Source: an uncultured Clostridia bacterium
GTDB lineage: Bacteria > Bacillota > Clostridia > Christensenellales > Borkfalkiaceae
Direction of reading: 5' to 3'
DNA length: 55,545 nucleotides
Assembly: GCA_947624445.1 (NCBI GenBank)
Contig: CANQKF010000009.1
Span: 1 to 55,545 of the forward strand
In this document: positions 6,277-14,297 of the stretch, in pieces
Layout: each line of letters begins with the position of its first letter
Position numbering within the stretch: position 1 is the first letter of the stretch
The notes under the pieces: generated by a model
The model's database searches: none
Told to the model about the DNA's origin: nothing
Seen by the model: only the letters and a program-made list of their open reading frames with translations
Made by a program: the position numbers and the translations under genes

Positions 6277-8574
6277 TCAGATGTGCCAGATCTGCTCCGC
6301 GTAGGCGCAGACGCTCCGATCCGCCGAGAACTTCCCCGCGCTCGCAAGGTTCCGAAGGCACTTCATCCAGAACTCCTCGCTGCCGTAGTCGCGGAGCAGT
6401 TCCTCCTTGGCACGGATGTAGTCCGCGAAGTCGTAGATGACGAGGTAGCGGTCGGGCGCATGCCCCGCCGTGAGGCTCTCGTAGAGCTTTTTGAGGCAGC
6501 CCGTCTCGTCGGGAAGGGTCCCGTCGACCATCGTGTTCAGGGCGCGCTCGAGAGCGGGATTCTGCACGATGAGCTCGCGCGGGCAATAGAACCGCTTGAC
6601 AGCCTCGACCTCCTCGACCGAGGCGCCGAAGATGTAGTTGTTCTCCTCCCCCGCCTCCTCGCAGATCTCAACGTTCGCGCCGTCCATCGTGCCGAGCGTG
6701 ACCGTGCCGTTGAGCATGAACTTCATGTTGCTCGTGCCCGAGGCCTCCATGCCCGCCATGGAGATCTGCTCGGAGATATCCGCGGCGCAGACGATCTTCT
6801 CGGCGTAGCTCACGTTGTAGTTCTGCACAAAGACGACGCGCATATAGGGCGCGACTTCGGGATCGGAATTGACGAGCGCGGCGATCTCGTTGATGAACTT
6901 GATGATCGCCTTCGCCATGTAGTAACCGGGGGCCGCCTTGGCGCCGAAGATGAACGCGGTGGGCGGGATCTCGATCGTGCCATCCTTGATGCCGAAGTAG
7001 AAATAGAGCACGGAGAGCGCGTTGAGCGTCTGCCGCTTGTATTCGTGGAGCCGCTTGACCTGCACGTCGAAGATGAACTCGGGCGGGATCTCCACCCCCT
7101 CCTTCTCCTTGATGTAGGCGGCGAGCCTGACCTTGTTCTCCCCCTTGATGCGCTTGAAATCTTCGCGCAGCGAGGAAAGCTGCGGCTTGAGCTTCGCAAG
7201 CTCGGAGAGCTCCGTGTGCCACGCCGTGCCGATCGTGCGGTCGATGAGCGCGGCAAGCGCGGGATTGTTGAGCAGCAGCCAGCGGCGGGGCGTGATACCG
7301 TTCGTGATGTTGATGAGCTTCTCGGGATACTGCGCGCACCAATCGCGGAAGGTCTCCCGCTTCAGGATGCCCGTGTGGATCTCGGCGACGCCGTTCACCT
7401 TCGCCGCGACGTAGAGGGCGAGGTTGGCCATGTGGACGACGTTATCGCGCACGATGAAGAGCTTCTCGTTCTCCGTCTCGGAGGCAAGGCGGCGCTGGCA
7501 GGCGAGGATCTCTTCGTAGACCTCGGGGATGAGGTCGGAAAGTGCCAGACTGTCCCATTTTTCGAGCGCTTCCGCCATGATGGTGTGGTTGGTGAAGTTG
7601 AACGCCCGCGTGCAGACGCCGAACGCCTCTTCGAAGGTGAGCCCCTCCCGCTGCAGGATGCGCAAAAGCTCGGGAATGGCGAGCACGGGGTGGGTGTCGT
7701 TGAGCTGGAAGCAGTAGCGCTCGGGCAGGGTGCGGAGGTCATGCCCCGCCGCCTTCTCCTTGCGCACGAGGTCGAGCAGGGAGGCGCTGACCATGAAATA
7801 CTGCTGGCGCAGCCGCAGGATCTTGCCCACCATGGTGTTGTCGTTGGGATAGAGGACGTCGCAGATCTTCGTCGCGTTGAAGTTCTCCGCCGCCTTGCGC
7901 TCCCCCTGCATCTCGTTGAAGGCGCCGAAGTCGAACTCCCGCACGGGCTCGCTCGACCACAGCCGCAGCGTGCCCACCGTCTCGCTGTTATAGCCGAAGA
8001 TGGGCATATCGTAGGGCACGGCGCGCACTTTGAGATCGGAAAATTCGACGACGACGGCGTCGCGGTCCACGCGGACGCTCCACGGGTCCCCCCATTTGAG
8101 CCAATCGTCCCCTTCCTCGTGCTGGAAGCCGTGCTCGAAGGTCTGGCGGAAGAGCCCGTAGCGGTAGCGGATGCCGTAGCCGTCGAGGGGGATGCCGCGG
8201 GTCGCCGCGCTCTCGAGATAGCAGGCGGCGAGCCTGCCGAGACCGCCGTTGCCGAGGGCGGCGTCCTCGACCTCTTCGAATCCGTTGAGATCGACGCCGT
8301 ATTTGCCGAGAAGTGCCCGTACGTCATCGATAATTCCGAGATCGGTGAGGTTGTTGAAGATCGCCCGCCCCATCAAAAATTCGGCGGAAAAATACTTGCA
8401 GCGCTTGCGTCCGTCCTCCTTCGAGGCCTGCCACATGGGATAGGCTTCCCGCATGACCGCCTTGGAGACGGCGTTGTAGAGTTCCCGCTTGCTTGCGTGC
8501 GCAAGATCGGTCGCATAGTCCGCGGCGAGGACGCCGCGGAGCGTTTCTTCGAACGCTTTTGCATGGAATTTCAT
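6277..8574 (-). CDS. glgP: glycogen/alpha-glucan phosphorylase
   Basis: A 765-residue GT35 phosphorylase that releases glucose-1-phosphate from glycogen or maltodextrin using pyridoxal phosphate. The pyridoxal-lysine signature EASGTSNMKFMLNGTVT is intact, as are GNGGLGRLAACYLES near the N-terminus, QLNDTHPVLAIPELLR, and NGITPRRW. The length fits the short bacterial enzymes. The ATG at 8574 begins the family-like MKFHAKAFEETL and has AAGGAGGG just upstream; the longer frame to 8649 would run into the promoter. It is cytoplasmic and monocistronic, with its own promoter facing away from the hydrogenase operon. No other glycogen gene lies nearby. Confidence 0.95.
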   Translation of the reverse strand: MKFHAKAFEETLRGVLAADYATDLAHASKRELYNAVSKAVMREAYPMWQASKEDGRKRCKYFSAEFLMGRAIFNNLTDLGIIDDVRALLGKYGVDLNGFEEVEDAALGNGGLGRLAACYLESAATRGIPLDGYGIRYRYGLFRQTFEHGFQHEEGDDWLKWGDPWSVRVDRDAVVVEFSDLKVRAVPYDMPIFGYNSETVGTLRLWSSEPVREFDFGAFNEMQGERKAAENFNATKICDVLYPNDNTMVGKILRLRQQYFMVSASLLDLVRKEKAAGHDLRTLPERYCFQLNDTHPVLAIPELLRILQREGLTFEEAFGVCTRAFNFTNHTIMAEALEKWDSLALSDLIPEVYEEILACQRRLASETENEKLFIVRDNVVHMANLALYVAAKVNGVAEIHTGILKRETFRDWCAQYPEKLINITNGITPRRWLLLNNPALAALIDRTIGTAWHTELSELAKLKPQLSSLREDFKRIKGENKVRLAAYIKEKEGVEIPPEFIFDVQVKRLHEYKRQTLNALSVLYFYFGIKDGTIEIPPTAFIFGAKAAPGYYMAKAIIKFINEIAALVNSDPEVAPYMRVVFVQNYNVSYAEKIVCAADISEQISMAGMEASGTSNMKFMLNGTVTLGTMDGANVEICEEAGEENNYIFGASVEEVEAVKRFYCPRELIVQNPALERALNTMVDGTLPDETGCLKKLYESLTAGHAPDRYLVIYDFADYIRAKEELLRDYGSEEFWMKCLRNLASAGKFSADRSVCAYAEQIWHI

Positions 8575-8639
8575 CGGTCCCTCCTTTCTATCCCGCCTGC
8601 GCGGGAGCTGTTTGATTTCACATCTGCGCAAACGCACAT

Positions 8640-8668
8640 ATTTTAGCATAGCGGAATTTGGATGTCAA
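8640..8668 (-). promoter_or_regulatory. promoter of glgP
   Basis: Perfect TTGACA (8663-8668), 17-base spacer, TAAAAT (8640-8645) on the minus strand; leader of about 60 bases. It diverges from the hydrogenase promoter 87 bases away. Confidence 0.75.
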
Positions 8669-8754
8669 ACGCTTGCGCGGAACTTTTTTCCCCGATTTCC
8701 TGAAAAAACAGGGCAAAAATTTCTCGACTTTTTTCTACAAATAGCGAAAAGGTG

Positions 8755-8783
8755 TTGAAAAATATTTCTGCTTATGTTATAAT
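8755..8783 (+). promoter_or_regulatory. promoter of the hydrogenase operon
   Basis: TTGAAA (8755-8760), 17-base spacer, perfect TATAAT (8778-8783). The start would be near 8790, giving a leader of about 66 bases that contains a GC-rich hairpin. Confidence 0.8.
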
Positions 8784-8801
8784 ACACATCAGGAAAGGAC
8801 G

Positions 8802-8832
8802 TTCCGCCCCGTTCGGAGATTTCGGGGCGGGA
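8802..8832 (+). promoter_or_regulatory. GC-rich hairpin in the hydrogenase operon leader
   Basis: The leader holds a ten-pair stem around CCGCCCCG and CGGGGCGG with an 11-base loop. It ends 13 bases before the AAGGAGG of hydC and has no T-run, so it is not a terminator. It may stabilise the 5' end of the mRNA or be a regulatory site. Confidence 0.5.
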
Positions 8833-8856
8833 GCGTGATATCTCAAGGAGGTTACT

Positions 8857-9369
8857 ATGAAACAATGTGAAGGCGCCTGCGCATGCGAAACGCTCGGCAC
8901 GCCCGAGCAAGAAGCGCAGCTCAAGGCGCTCATCGAGGAATCGAAATCGACGCCGGGCTGCCTCATGCACATCCTTCAGGAGGCGCAGGGCATTTACGGC
9001 TACCTTCCCATGCAGGTGCAAAAGACGATCGCGGAAGGGCTCGGGATCTCCCTCTCGGAGGTCTACGGCGTCGCGACGTTCTACTCGCAGTTCTCGCTCA
9101 CGCCCAAGGGCAAACACCCCATCAGCGTCTGCCTCGGCACGGCGTGCTATGTGAAGGGGTCGGATAAGATCCTTGAGGCGGTGGAGACCCAGCTCGGCAT
9201 CAAGTGCGGCGAATGCACGCCCGACGGGCTGTTCTCGATCGACAGTTGCCGCTGCGTCGGCGCCTGCGGACTCGCGCCCGTCATGATGATCGGCGAAGAG
9301 GTCTACGGCAAACTCACCCCCGATAAGGTGAAGGGCATCCTCGACTCTTACAAGGAGGCAACCAAATGA
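8857..9369 (+). CDS. hydC: NADH-linked [FeFe]-hydrogenase, NuoE-like subunit
   Basis: A 170-residue NuoE/24-kDa-type subunit carrying one [2Fe-2S] cluster in a thioredoxin fold. The ligand cysteines are CLGTACYVKG and, 40 residues on, CRCVGACGLAP. Residues about 20-85 are the helical N-terminal part (LIEESKSTPGCLMHILQEAQ, VATFYSQFSLTPKG). The N-terminus has extra cysteines (CEGACACE), which is unusual for the family. It is the first gene of a three-gene operon; its stop overlaps the next start by four bases (ATGA), indicating coupled translation in fixed stoichiometry. With HydB and HydA it should form a cytoplasmic complex that makes H2 from NADH and reduced ferredoxin, or runs in reverse. 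Confidence 0.9.
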   Translation: MKQCEGACACETLGTPEQEAQLKALIEESKSTPGCLMHILQEAQGIYGYLPMQVQKTIAEGLGISLSEVYGVATFYSQFSLTPKGKHPISVCLGTACYVKGSDKILEAVETQLGIKCGECTPDGLFSIDSCRCVGACGLAPVMMIGEEVYGKLTPDKVKGILDSYKEATK

Positions 9370-11279
9370 CGATCCAGGAATTAGACGCGATCCGCGCAAA
9401 GAAACAACAGCTCATCGACGTGCGCCGTCTCGTGCGGGAACAGGCCGAAGAGATGGCGAAGCACACGGAATATAGAAAGCAAGTCCTCGTCTGCGGCGGC
9501 ACGGGCTGCACCTCCTCCCACTCCAAGCAGGTCATCGAGCACCTCGAAAAGACGCTCGCGGAGTGCGGGATCCACGATGTGCTCATCGTCAAGACGGGCT
9601 GCTTCGGGCTCTGCACCCTCGGCCCCATCATGATCGTCTATCCCGAGGGCGCCTTCTATGCGCAAATGACTCCCGAGCATGTCGAGACGGTCGTGCGCAA
9701 GCACCTGATCCCGGGCGGCGAGATCGTAAAGGAGCTCCTCTATCAGGGCACCGTCATGGCGGACGGCTCGATCATCCCCTTTGCGGAGACCCCCTTCTAT
9801 AAAAAGCAAATGCGCATCGCGCTCCGCAACTGCGGCGTGATCGCGGCGGAGGACATCGAGGAGGCGATCGCCGCGGGCGACTATGCCGCCATCGAGAAGG
9901 TCCTCACTTCCATGAGCCCCGACGACGTCATCAAGGAAGTGCTCGACAGCGGGCTCCGCGGCCGCGGCGGCGCGGGCTTCCCGACGGGCAGAAAGTGGAT
10001 GTTCGCGAAGGCCTCGCAGGGCGACGTCAAATACGTCTGCTGCAATGCCGACGAGGGCGACCCCGGCGCATTCATGGACCGCTCCGTTCTGGAGGGCGAT
10101 CCCCACTGCGTGCTCGAAGCGATGACCATTGCGGGCTACGCGATCGGCGCGCACCAGGGCTTTATCTACGTCCGCGCCGAATATCCCATCGCCGTCGAAC
10201 GCCTCAAGATCGCGCTCGAACAGGCGCGCGAATACGGGCTGCTCGGCAAGAATATCCTCGGCAGCGGCTTTGATTTCGATATCGATCTCCGTCTCGGCGC
10301 GGGCGCGTTCGTCTGCGGCGAAGAGACGGCGCTCATGACCTCCATCGAGGGGCACCGCGGCGAGCCGCGTCCCCGTCCCCCGTTCCCCGCGGTGAAGGGG
10401 CTCTTCGAGAAGCCCACCATCCTCAACAACGTCGAGACGTGGGCGAACATCAACCCCATCATCACGAGGGGCGCCGCATGGTATTCCTCGATCGGCACCG
10501 AAAAGTCCAAGGGCACCAAAGTCTTTGCGCTCGGCGGCAAGATCACCAACGTCGGCCTCGTGGAAGTCCCCATGGGCACGACGCTCCGCGAGATCGTCGA
10601 AGAGATCGGCGGCGGCATCCCCAACGGGAAGAAGTTCAAGGCTGCCCAGACGGGCGGGCCTTCGGGCGGCTGCATCCCCGCGGAATACATCGATACCCCC
10701 ATCGATTTCGACAACCTCATCGCGATCGGCTCCATGATGGGCTCGGGCGGTCTCATCGTCCTCGACGAAGATACCTGCATGGTCGATCTCTCCAAGTTCT
10801 ATCTCGAATTCACCGCGGATGAGAGCTGCGGCAAGTGCACGCCCTGCCGTCTCGGCACCAAGCGCCTTCTGCAACTGCTCACGAAGATCACCGAGGGCAA
10901 GGGCGAACCCGAGGATCTCGAAAAGATCCGGGAGCTCGCGGAGCACATGAAAACTTCTTCGCTGTGCGCGCTCGGGCAGTCGGCGCCCAACCCCGTCCTC
11001 TCCACCCTCTCCAAGTTCCGCGAAGAATACGAAGATCACATCTACAACCATCACTGCGCGGCGGGCGTCTGCAAGGCGCTTTTGAACTACTCGATCGACA
11101 AGGAGAAGTGCATCGGCTGCGGTCTGTGCGCAAAGAATTGCCCTGTTTCGGCGATCGCGCGCACCGATTATGTCGCGCCCGGGCACAAGCTCGCGTCCTT
11201 TGCGATCGATCCCGCGAAGTGCATCAAGTGCGGCGTGTGCATGAGCAACTGCAAATTCCACGCAGTCGAGAGAAAGTGA
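9366..11279 (+). CDS. hydB: NADH-linked [FeFe]-hydrogenase, NuoF-like flavoprotein subunit
   Basis: A 637-residue NuoF-type subunit, the NAD(H)- and FMN-binding part of the complex. Order of domains: thioredoxin-like [2Fe-2S] (CGGTGC and GCFGLC, residues about 42-82); NADH/FMN Rossmann-like core (GLRGRGGAGFPTGRKW, CNADEGDPGAFMDR); SLBB-like region; a [4Fe-4S] helix bundle (ESCGKCTPCRLGTKR with the distant LCALGQSAPNP cysteine); and a C-terminal bis-[4Fe-4S] ferredoxin domain (CIGCGLCAKNCPVSA, CIKCGVCMSNCKF). This fusion pattern is that of HydB from electron-bifurcating trimeric hydrogenases rather than of Complex I. It is followed 11 bases later by hydA. Confidence 0.95.
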   Translation: MTIQELDAIRAKKQQLIDVRRLVREQAEEMAKHTEYRKQVLVCGGTGCTSSHSKQVIEHLEKTLAECGIHDVLIVKTGCFGLCTLGPIMIVYPEGAFYAQMTPEHVETVVRKHLIPGGEIVKELLYQGTVMADGSIIPFAETPFYKKQMRIALRNCGVIAAEDIEEAIAAGDYAAIEKVLTSMSPDDVIKEVLDSGLRGRGGAGFPTGRKWMFAKASQGDVKYVCCNADEGDPGAFMDRSVLEGDPHCVLEAMTIAGYAIGAHQGFIYVRAEYPIAVERLKIALEQAREYGLLGKNILGSGFDFDIDLRLGAGAFVCGEETALMTSIEGHRGEPRPRPPFPAVKGLFEKPTILNNVETWANINPIITRGAAWYSSIGTEKSKGTKVFALGGKITNVGLVEVPMGTTLREIVEEIGGGIPNGKKFKAAQTGGPSGGCIPAEYIDTPIDFDNLIAIGSMMGSGGLIVLDEDTCMVDLSKFYLEFTADESCGKCTPCRLGTKRLLQLLTKITEGKGEPEDLEKIRELAEHMKTSSLCALGQSAPNPVLSTLSKFREEYEDHIYNHHCAAGVCKALLNYSIDKEKCIGCGLCAKNCPVSAIARTDYVAPGHKLASFAIDPAKCIKCGVCMSNCKFHAVERK

Positions 11280-11290
11280 GGTGAACACAA

Positions 11291-13015
11291 ATGGCTGATA
11301 TGATCAATCTGAAAATCAACAATATCCCCGTGAGCGTCCCTGCGGGCTCCACCATTCTCGATGCCGCCCGCGTCGCGCATATCGAGATCCCCACCCTCTG
11401 CTATCTGAAAGACGTCGCCTGCGTCGGTTCCTGCCGCATGTGCCTCGTCGAGGCGACGGGCGCGCGCGGTCTCGTGGCGGCGTGCGTCTACCCCGTCTCC
11501 GAGGGCATGGAGGTGCAGACGAACACCGAGAAGTGCCGCAAGAGCAGAAAGACCTCGCTCGAGCTCATGCTCTCCAAGCACAAGAAGGAGTGCCTCGCCT
11601 GCGAGCGCGCGGGCAACTGCGAATTGCAGCGGCTCTCCGTCGAATACAACTGCGATCCCAACCGTTTCGAACAGGATACCGAGCGCCATCCGCTCGACCT
11701 CTCCGCGCCCTACGTCGTCCGCGACCGCGATAAGTGCATCAACTGCAACCGCTGCGTTGCGGCGTGCAAGAAGCAGGCGGTCGGCGCGATCGGCCCCATC
11801 GGCAGAGGCTACGCGGTGCACATCGGCAGCGCGTTCGAGATGTCCCTCATGGAATCGGTCTGCGTGGGCTGCGGGCAGTGCATCGTCGCTTGCCCCGTCG
11901 GCGCCCTCAAAGAGCGCACCACCGTCGATGAAGTCTGGGCCGCCATCGGCGATCCCTCCAAGAAGGTCGTGTTCTTCACGGCGCCCTCCGTCCGCGCGAC
12001 GCTCGGCGAGGCCTTCGAGCAGCCCGTCGGCACCAACGTCGAGGGCAAGATGGTCGCCGCTATCCGCAGGCTCGGGAACGTCGAAGTGTTCAACATGGAT
12101 ATCACGGCCGACCTCACGATCATGGAGGAAGCGGCGGAGCTCTTGAACCGCATCCAAAATGGCGGCGTGCTGCCCATGTTCACGAGCTGCTGCCCCGCGT
12201 GGGTGAAGTTCGTCGAGCAAAAACATCCCGAGATGATTCCGCACCTCTCCACCTGCAAATCCCCGCAAGAGATGTTCGGCGGCCTCCTCAAGACCTACTA
12301 CTGCGAGAAGCACGGCATCGATCCCAAGGATCTCTATGTCGTCTCCGTCATCCCCTGCACAGCGAAGAAGTATGAATGCAAGCGCCCCGAGATGAACGGC
12401 GAGGTCGACGCGGCGATCACCACCCGCGAGCTCGCCCGCATGATCAAGACGGCGGGCATCAAGTTCAACGATCTTCCCGAGGAATCCTTCGACGATCCCT
12501 TCGCCACCTGCTCGGGCGGCGGCACCATCTTCGGCGCCACGGGCGGCGTGATGGAAGCTGCGCTCCGCGTTGCCGCAAAGACGCTCGACGGCGACTTTGA
12601 GGTCATCGACTTCCCCGAAGTCCGCGGCACGACGCCCATCAAGGAAGCGACGTATAACGTTGCGGGCAAAACGATCCGCGTCGCCGTCGCAAGCGGGCTC
12701 TCCAACGCCGAAGAGATCCTCAAGGGGATCAAAGACGGTACCCGCAACTACGACTTCGTCGAGATCATGGCGTGCCCCGGCGGCTGCGTGAACGGCGGCG
12801 GCCAGCCCACCTTGCCCGACAGCATCCGCAACTCCCTCGATCTCAAGGATCTCCGCGCGCAGGCGCTGTATTCGAGCGACAGCAACAACGAACTGCGCCG
12901 CTCCTCCGATTCGCCCGTCATCGAGACGATCTACGGCGAGTACTTCGGCGCGCCCAACGGCGAGAAGGCGCACAAGATCCTGCACACCCACTACAAGGCC
13001 GATCCGAGAGTATAA
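11291..13015 (+). CDS. hydA: [FeFe]-hydrogenase catalytic subunit
   Basis: A 574-residue catalytic subunit holding the H-cluster. N-terminal [2Fe-2S] domain (CVGSCRMCLVEA), a His-Cys3 [4Fe-4S] site (HKKECLACERAGNC), a bis-[4Fe-4S] domain (CINCNRCVAACKK, CVGCGQCIVACPVG), then the H-cluster domain with its three signatures: TSCCPAW, PCTAKKYE and MACPGGCVNGGGQP. The second signature reads IPCTAKKYE, with Ile where Met is usual. The C-terminus ends HKILHTHYKADPRV and lacks the extra [2Fe-2S] tail of the Thermotoga enzyme, so the size is closer to HndD. RBS GTGAGGTG precedes the ATG. The maturation genes hydE, hydF and hydG are not in the window. Confidence 0.95.
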   Translation: MADMINLKINNIPVSVPAGSTILDAARVAHIEIPTLCYLKDVACVGSCRMCLVEATGARGLVAACVYPVSEGMEVQTNTEKCRKSRKTSLELMLSKHKKECLACERAGNCELQRLSVEYNCDPNRFEQDTERHPLDLSAPYVVRDRDKCINCNRCVAACKKQAVGAIGPIGRGYAVHIGSAFEMSLMESVCVGCGQCIVACPVGALKERTTVDEVWAAIGDPSKKVVFFTAPSVRATLGEAFEQPVGTNVEGKMVAAIRRLGNVEVFNMDITADLTIMEEAAELLNRIQNGGVLPMFTSCCPAWVKFVEQKHPEMIPHLSTCKSPQEMFGGLLKTYYCEKHGIDPKDLYVVSVIPCTAKKYECKRPEMNGEVDAAITTRELARMIKTAGIKFNDLPEESFDDPFATCSGGGTIFGATGGVMEAALRVAAKTLDGDFEVIDFPEVRGTTPIKEATYNVAGKTIRVAVASGLSNAEEILKGIKDGTRNYDFVEIMACPGGCVNGGGQPTLPDSIRNSLDLKDLRAQALYSSDSNNELRRSSDSPVIETIYGEYFGAPNGEKAHKILHTHYKADPRV

Positions 13016-13038
13016 GGCACAACGCACGGCAGAAATTC

Positions 13039-13067
13039 GGGCAGACGCACTCCGCGTCTGCCCTTTT
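13039..13067 (+). terminator. terminator of the hydrogenase operon
   Basis: GGGCAGACGC, five-base loop ACTCC, GCGTCTGCCC followed by TTTT, 24 bases after the hydA stop. Confidence 0.9.
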
Positions 13068-13225
13068 CCATGCCCCTTTCCCGTGCGGTTTCGCCCCATT
13101 CTTTGAAGAAATCTCATCGTGTTCCGAAGAAATTTCGATTGGTCCAAAATCAGGAATCGAGGCATACGTATGTAAAAAAACGCGGGGCGGAAGGCGGGAA
13201 ATTTGTGTTTGTGCGGGAATTTTAT

Positions 13226-13254
13226 TTGACCTTTTTTGGGTTTGCACATATAAT
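13226..13254 (+). promoter_or_regulatory. promoter of the EamA transporter gene, probably leaderless
   Basis: TTGACC (13226-13231), 17-base spacer, perfect TATAAT (13249-13254). The ATG at 13264 lies nine bases past the -10 box, leaving room for at most two or three leader bases and no Shine-Dalgarno. Confidence 0.7.
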
Positions 13255-13263
13255 GGTGTGGAT

Positions 13264-14238
13264 ATGAAAGCCAAAAAGTCACTCGGGGTCCTGCTCATCC
13301 TTGGCGCCGCGCTCTCGTTCGCGCTCATGAACCTCTTCGTGAACGCCGCGGGGGAGCTTCCCGTCATGCAGAAGGTGTTCTTCCGCAATCTCGTTGCGAC
13401 GGTCATCGTCTTTTTTCTCCTGCTCTTCGACCGCCAAAAGTTCCGCATCAAGAGCAAGACGACCCTCCTTTGGCTCTTTTTGCGGGCGGGAGTGGGTTTT
13501 TTGGGCGTCGTGCTCAATTTCTACGCGATCGACCACATCGGCAGCATCTCCGACGCCTCCATCCTCAACAAGCTCTCCCCCTTCTTCGCCATCCTCTTCT
13601 CGGCGTTTTTGCTGCGGGAGAAGCCGACCATCCCCGAGCTCATCTTCGTGCTCATCGCCTTTGCGGGGGCGGTGTGCGTCGTAAACCCCCGTTTTTCGAT
13701 GGAGATCCTGCCTGCGGTCGCGGGGACGCTCGGCGGCGCATGCGCGGGGTTTGCCTATTCCTGCGTGCGCGTGCTCGCCCAAAAGGGGGAGCGCGGGAAC
13801 ATGACGGTGTTCTTCTTTTCGGCGTTTTCGACGCTCGTCGCCCTCCCGTTTTTCATCGCGTTCTACACCCCGATGTCCGTTTTACAACTCACGTACCTCC
13901 TCCTTTCGGGCGTGGCGGCGGCGGGCGGACAGTTCTGCATCACGGCGGCGTACCGCTTCGCGCCCGCAAAGGAGATCGCCGTGTTCGACTACGCACAGGT
14001 CATCTTCGCGGCGATCCTCGGCTATTTCTTCCTCGACCAGATCCCCGCGGTGCTCAGCGTCGTCGGCTATGCGATCATCCTCTTCGCGGCCGTCCTGCGG
14101 CGGGGATACGACGTCTCCCGCGCAAAAAGGGCTTCCGCGGCGGAGCCTCCCGCGGCAAAGACAGGGGCTTCCACGGCGGAGACGGAGGAAACCGCAAAGC
14201 CTTCCGACGGCACAAAACGCAAAAGCGGCGCGGGTTAG
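13264..14238 (+). CDS. EamA-family (DMT) transporter
   Basis: A 324-residue integral membrane protein with ten hydrophobic segments in two repeated halves, the pattern of drug/metabolite transporters that move small organic solutes. The first half runs from LGVLLILGAALSFALMNLF to about residue 140, with LNFYAIDHIGSISDASIL typical of the EamA fold; the second begins LPAVAGTLGGACAGFAYSC and ends at VLSVVGYAIILFAAVL. A hydrophilic tail of some 45 residues rich in Ala, Thr and Glu follows and probably lies in the cytoplasm. Substrate unknown. Translation appears to be leaderless. Confidence 0.85.
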   Translation: MKAKKSLGVLLILGAALSFALMNLFVNAAGELPVMQKVFFRNLVATVIVFFLLLFDRQKFRIKSKTTLLWLFLRAGVGFLGVVLNFYAIDHIGSISDASILNKLSPFFAILFSAFLLREKPTIPELIFVLIAFAGAVCVVNPRFSMEILPAVAGTLGGACAGFAYSCVRVLAQKGERGNMTVFFFSAFSTLVALPFFIAFYTPMSVLQLTYLLLSGVAAAGGQFCITAAYRFAPAKEIAVFDYAQVIFAAILGYFFLDQIPAVLSVVGYAIILFAAVLRRGYDVSRAKRASAAEPPAAKTGASTAETEETAKPSDGTKRKSGAG

Positions 14239-14251
14239 TTCTGCGAAACTG

Positions 14252-14280
14252 TTGCATTTCGCGGAAAAATGTGCTATGAT
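14252..14280 (+). promoter_or_regulatory. promoter of the YbhN-type gene
   Basis: TTGCAT (14252-14257), 17-base spacer, TATGAT (14275-14280). The leader is only about 11 bases, just enough for GGAG (14288-14291) before the ATG at 14298. Confidence 0.6.
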
Positions 14281-14297
14281 GAAGATCGGAGAACGGT

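Noticed and set aside
6148..8646. Long open frame on the plus strand opposite glycogen phosphorylase
   Set aside because: The minus strand codes a complete phosphorylase with its signature; the plus frame is a GC-rich codon-position shadow rich in Arg, Glu and Val without motifs.
9381..13282. Long minus-strand frames (9381-11288 and 11168-13282) opposite hydB and hydA
   Set aside because: Both lie on top of well-conserved hydrogenase genes and show no family motif.
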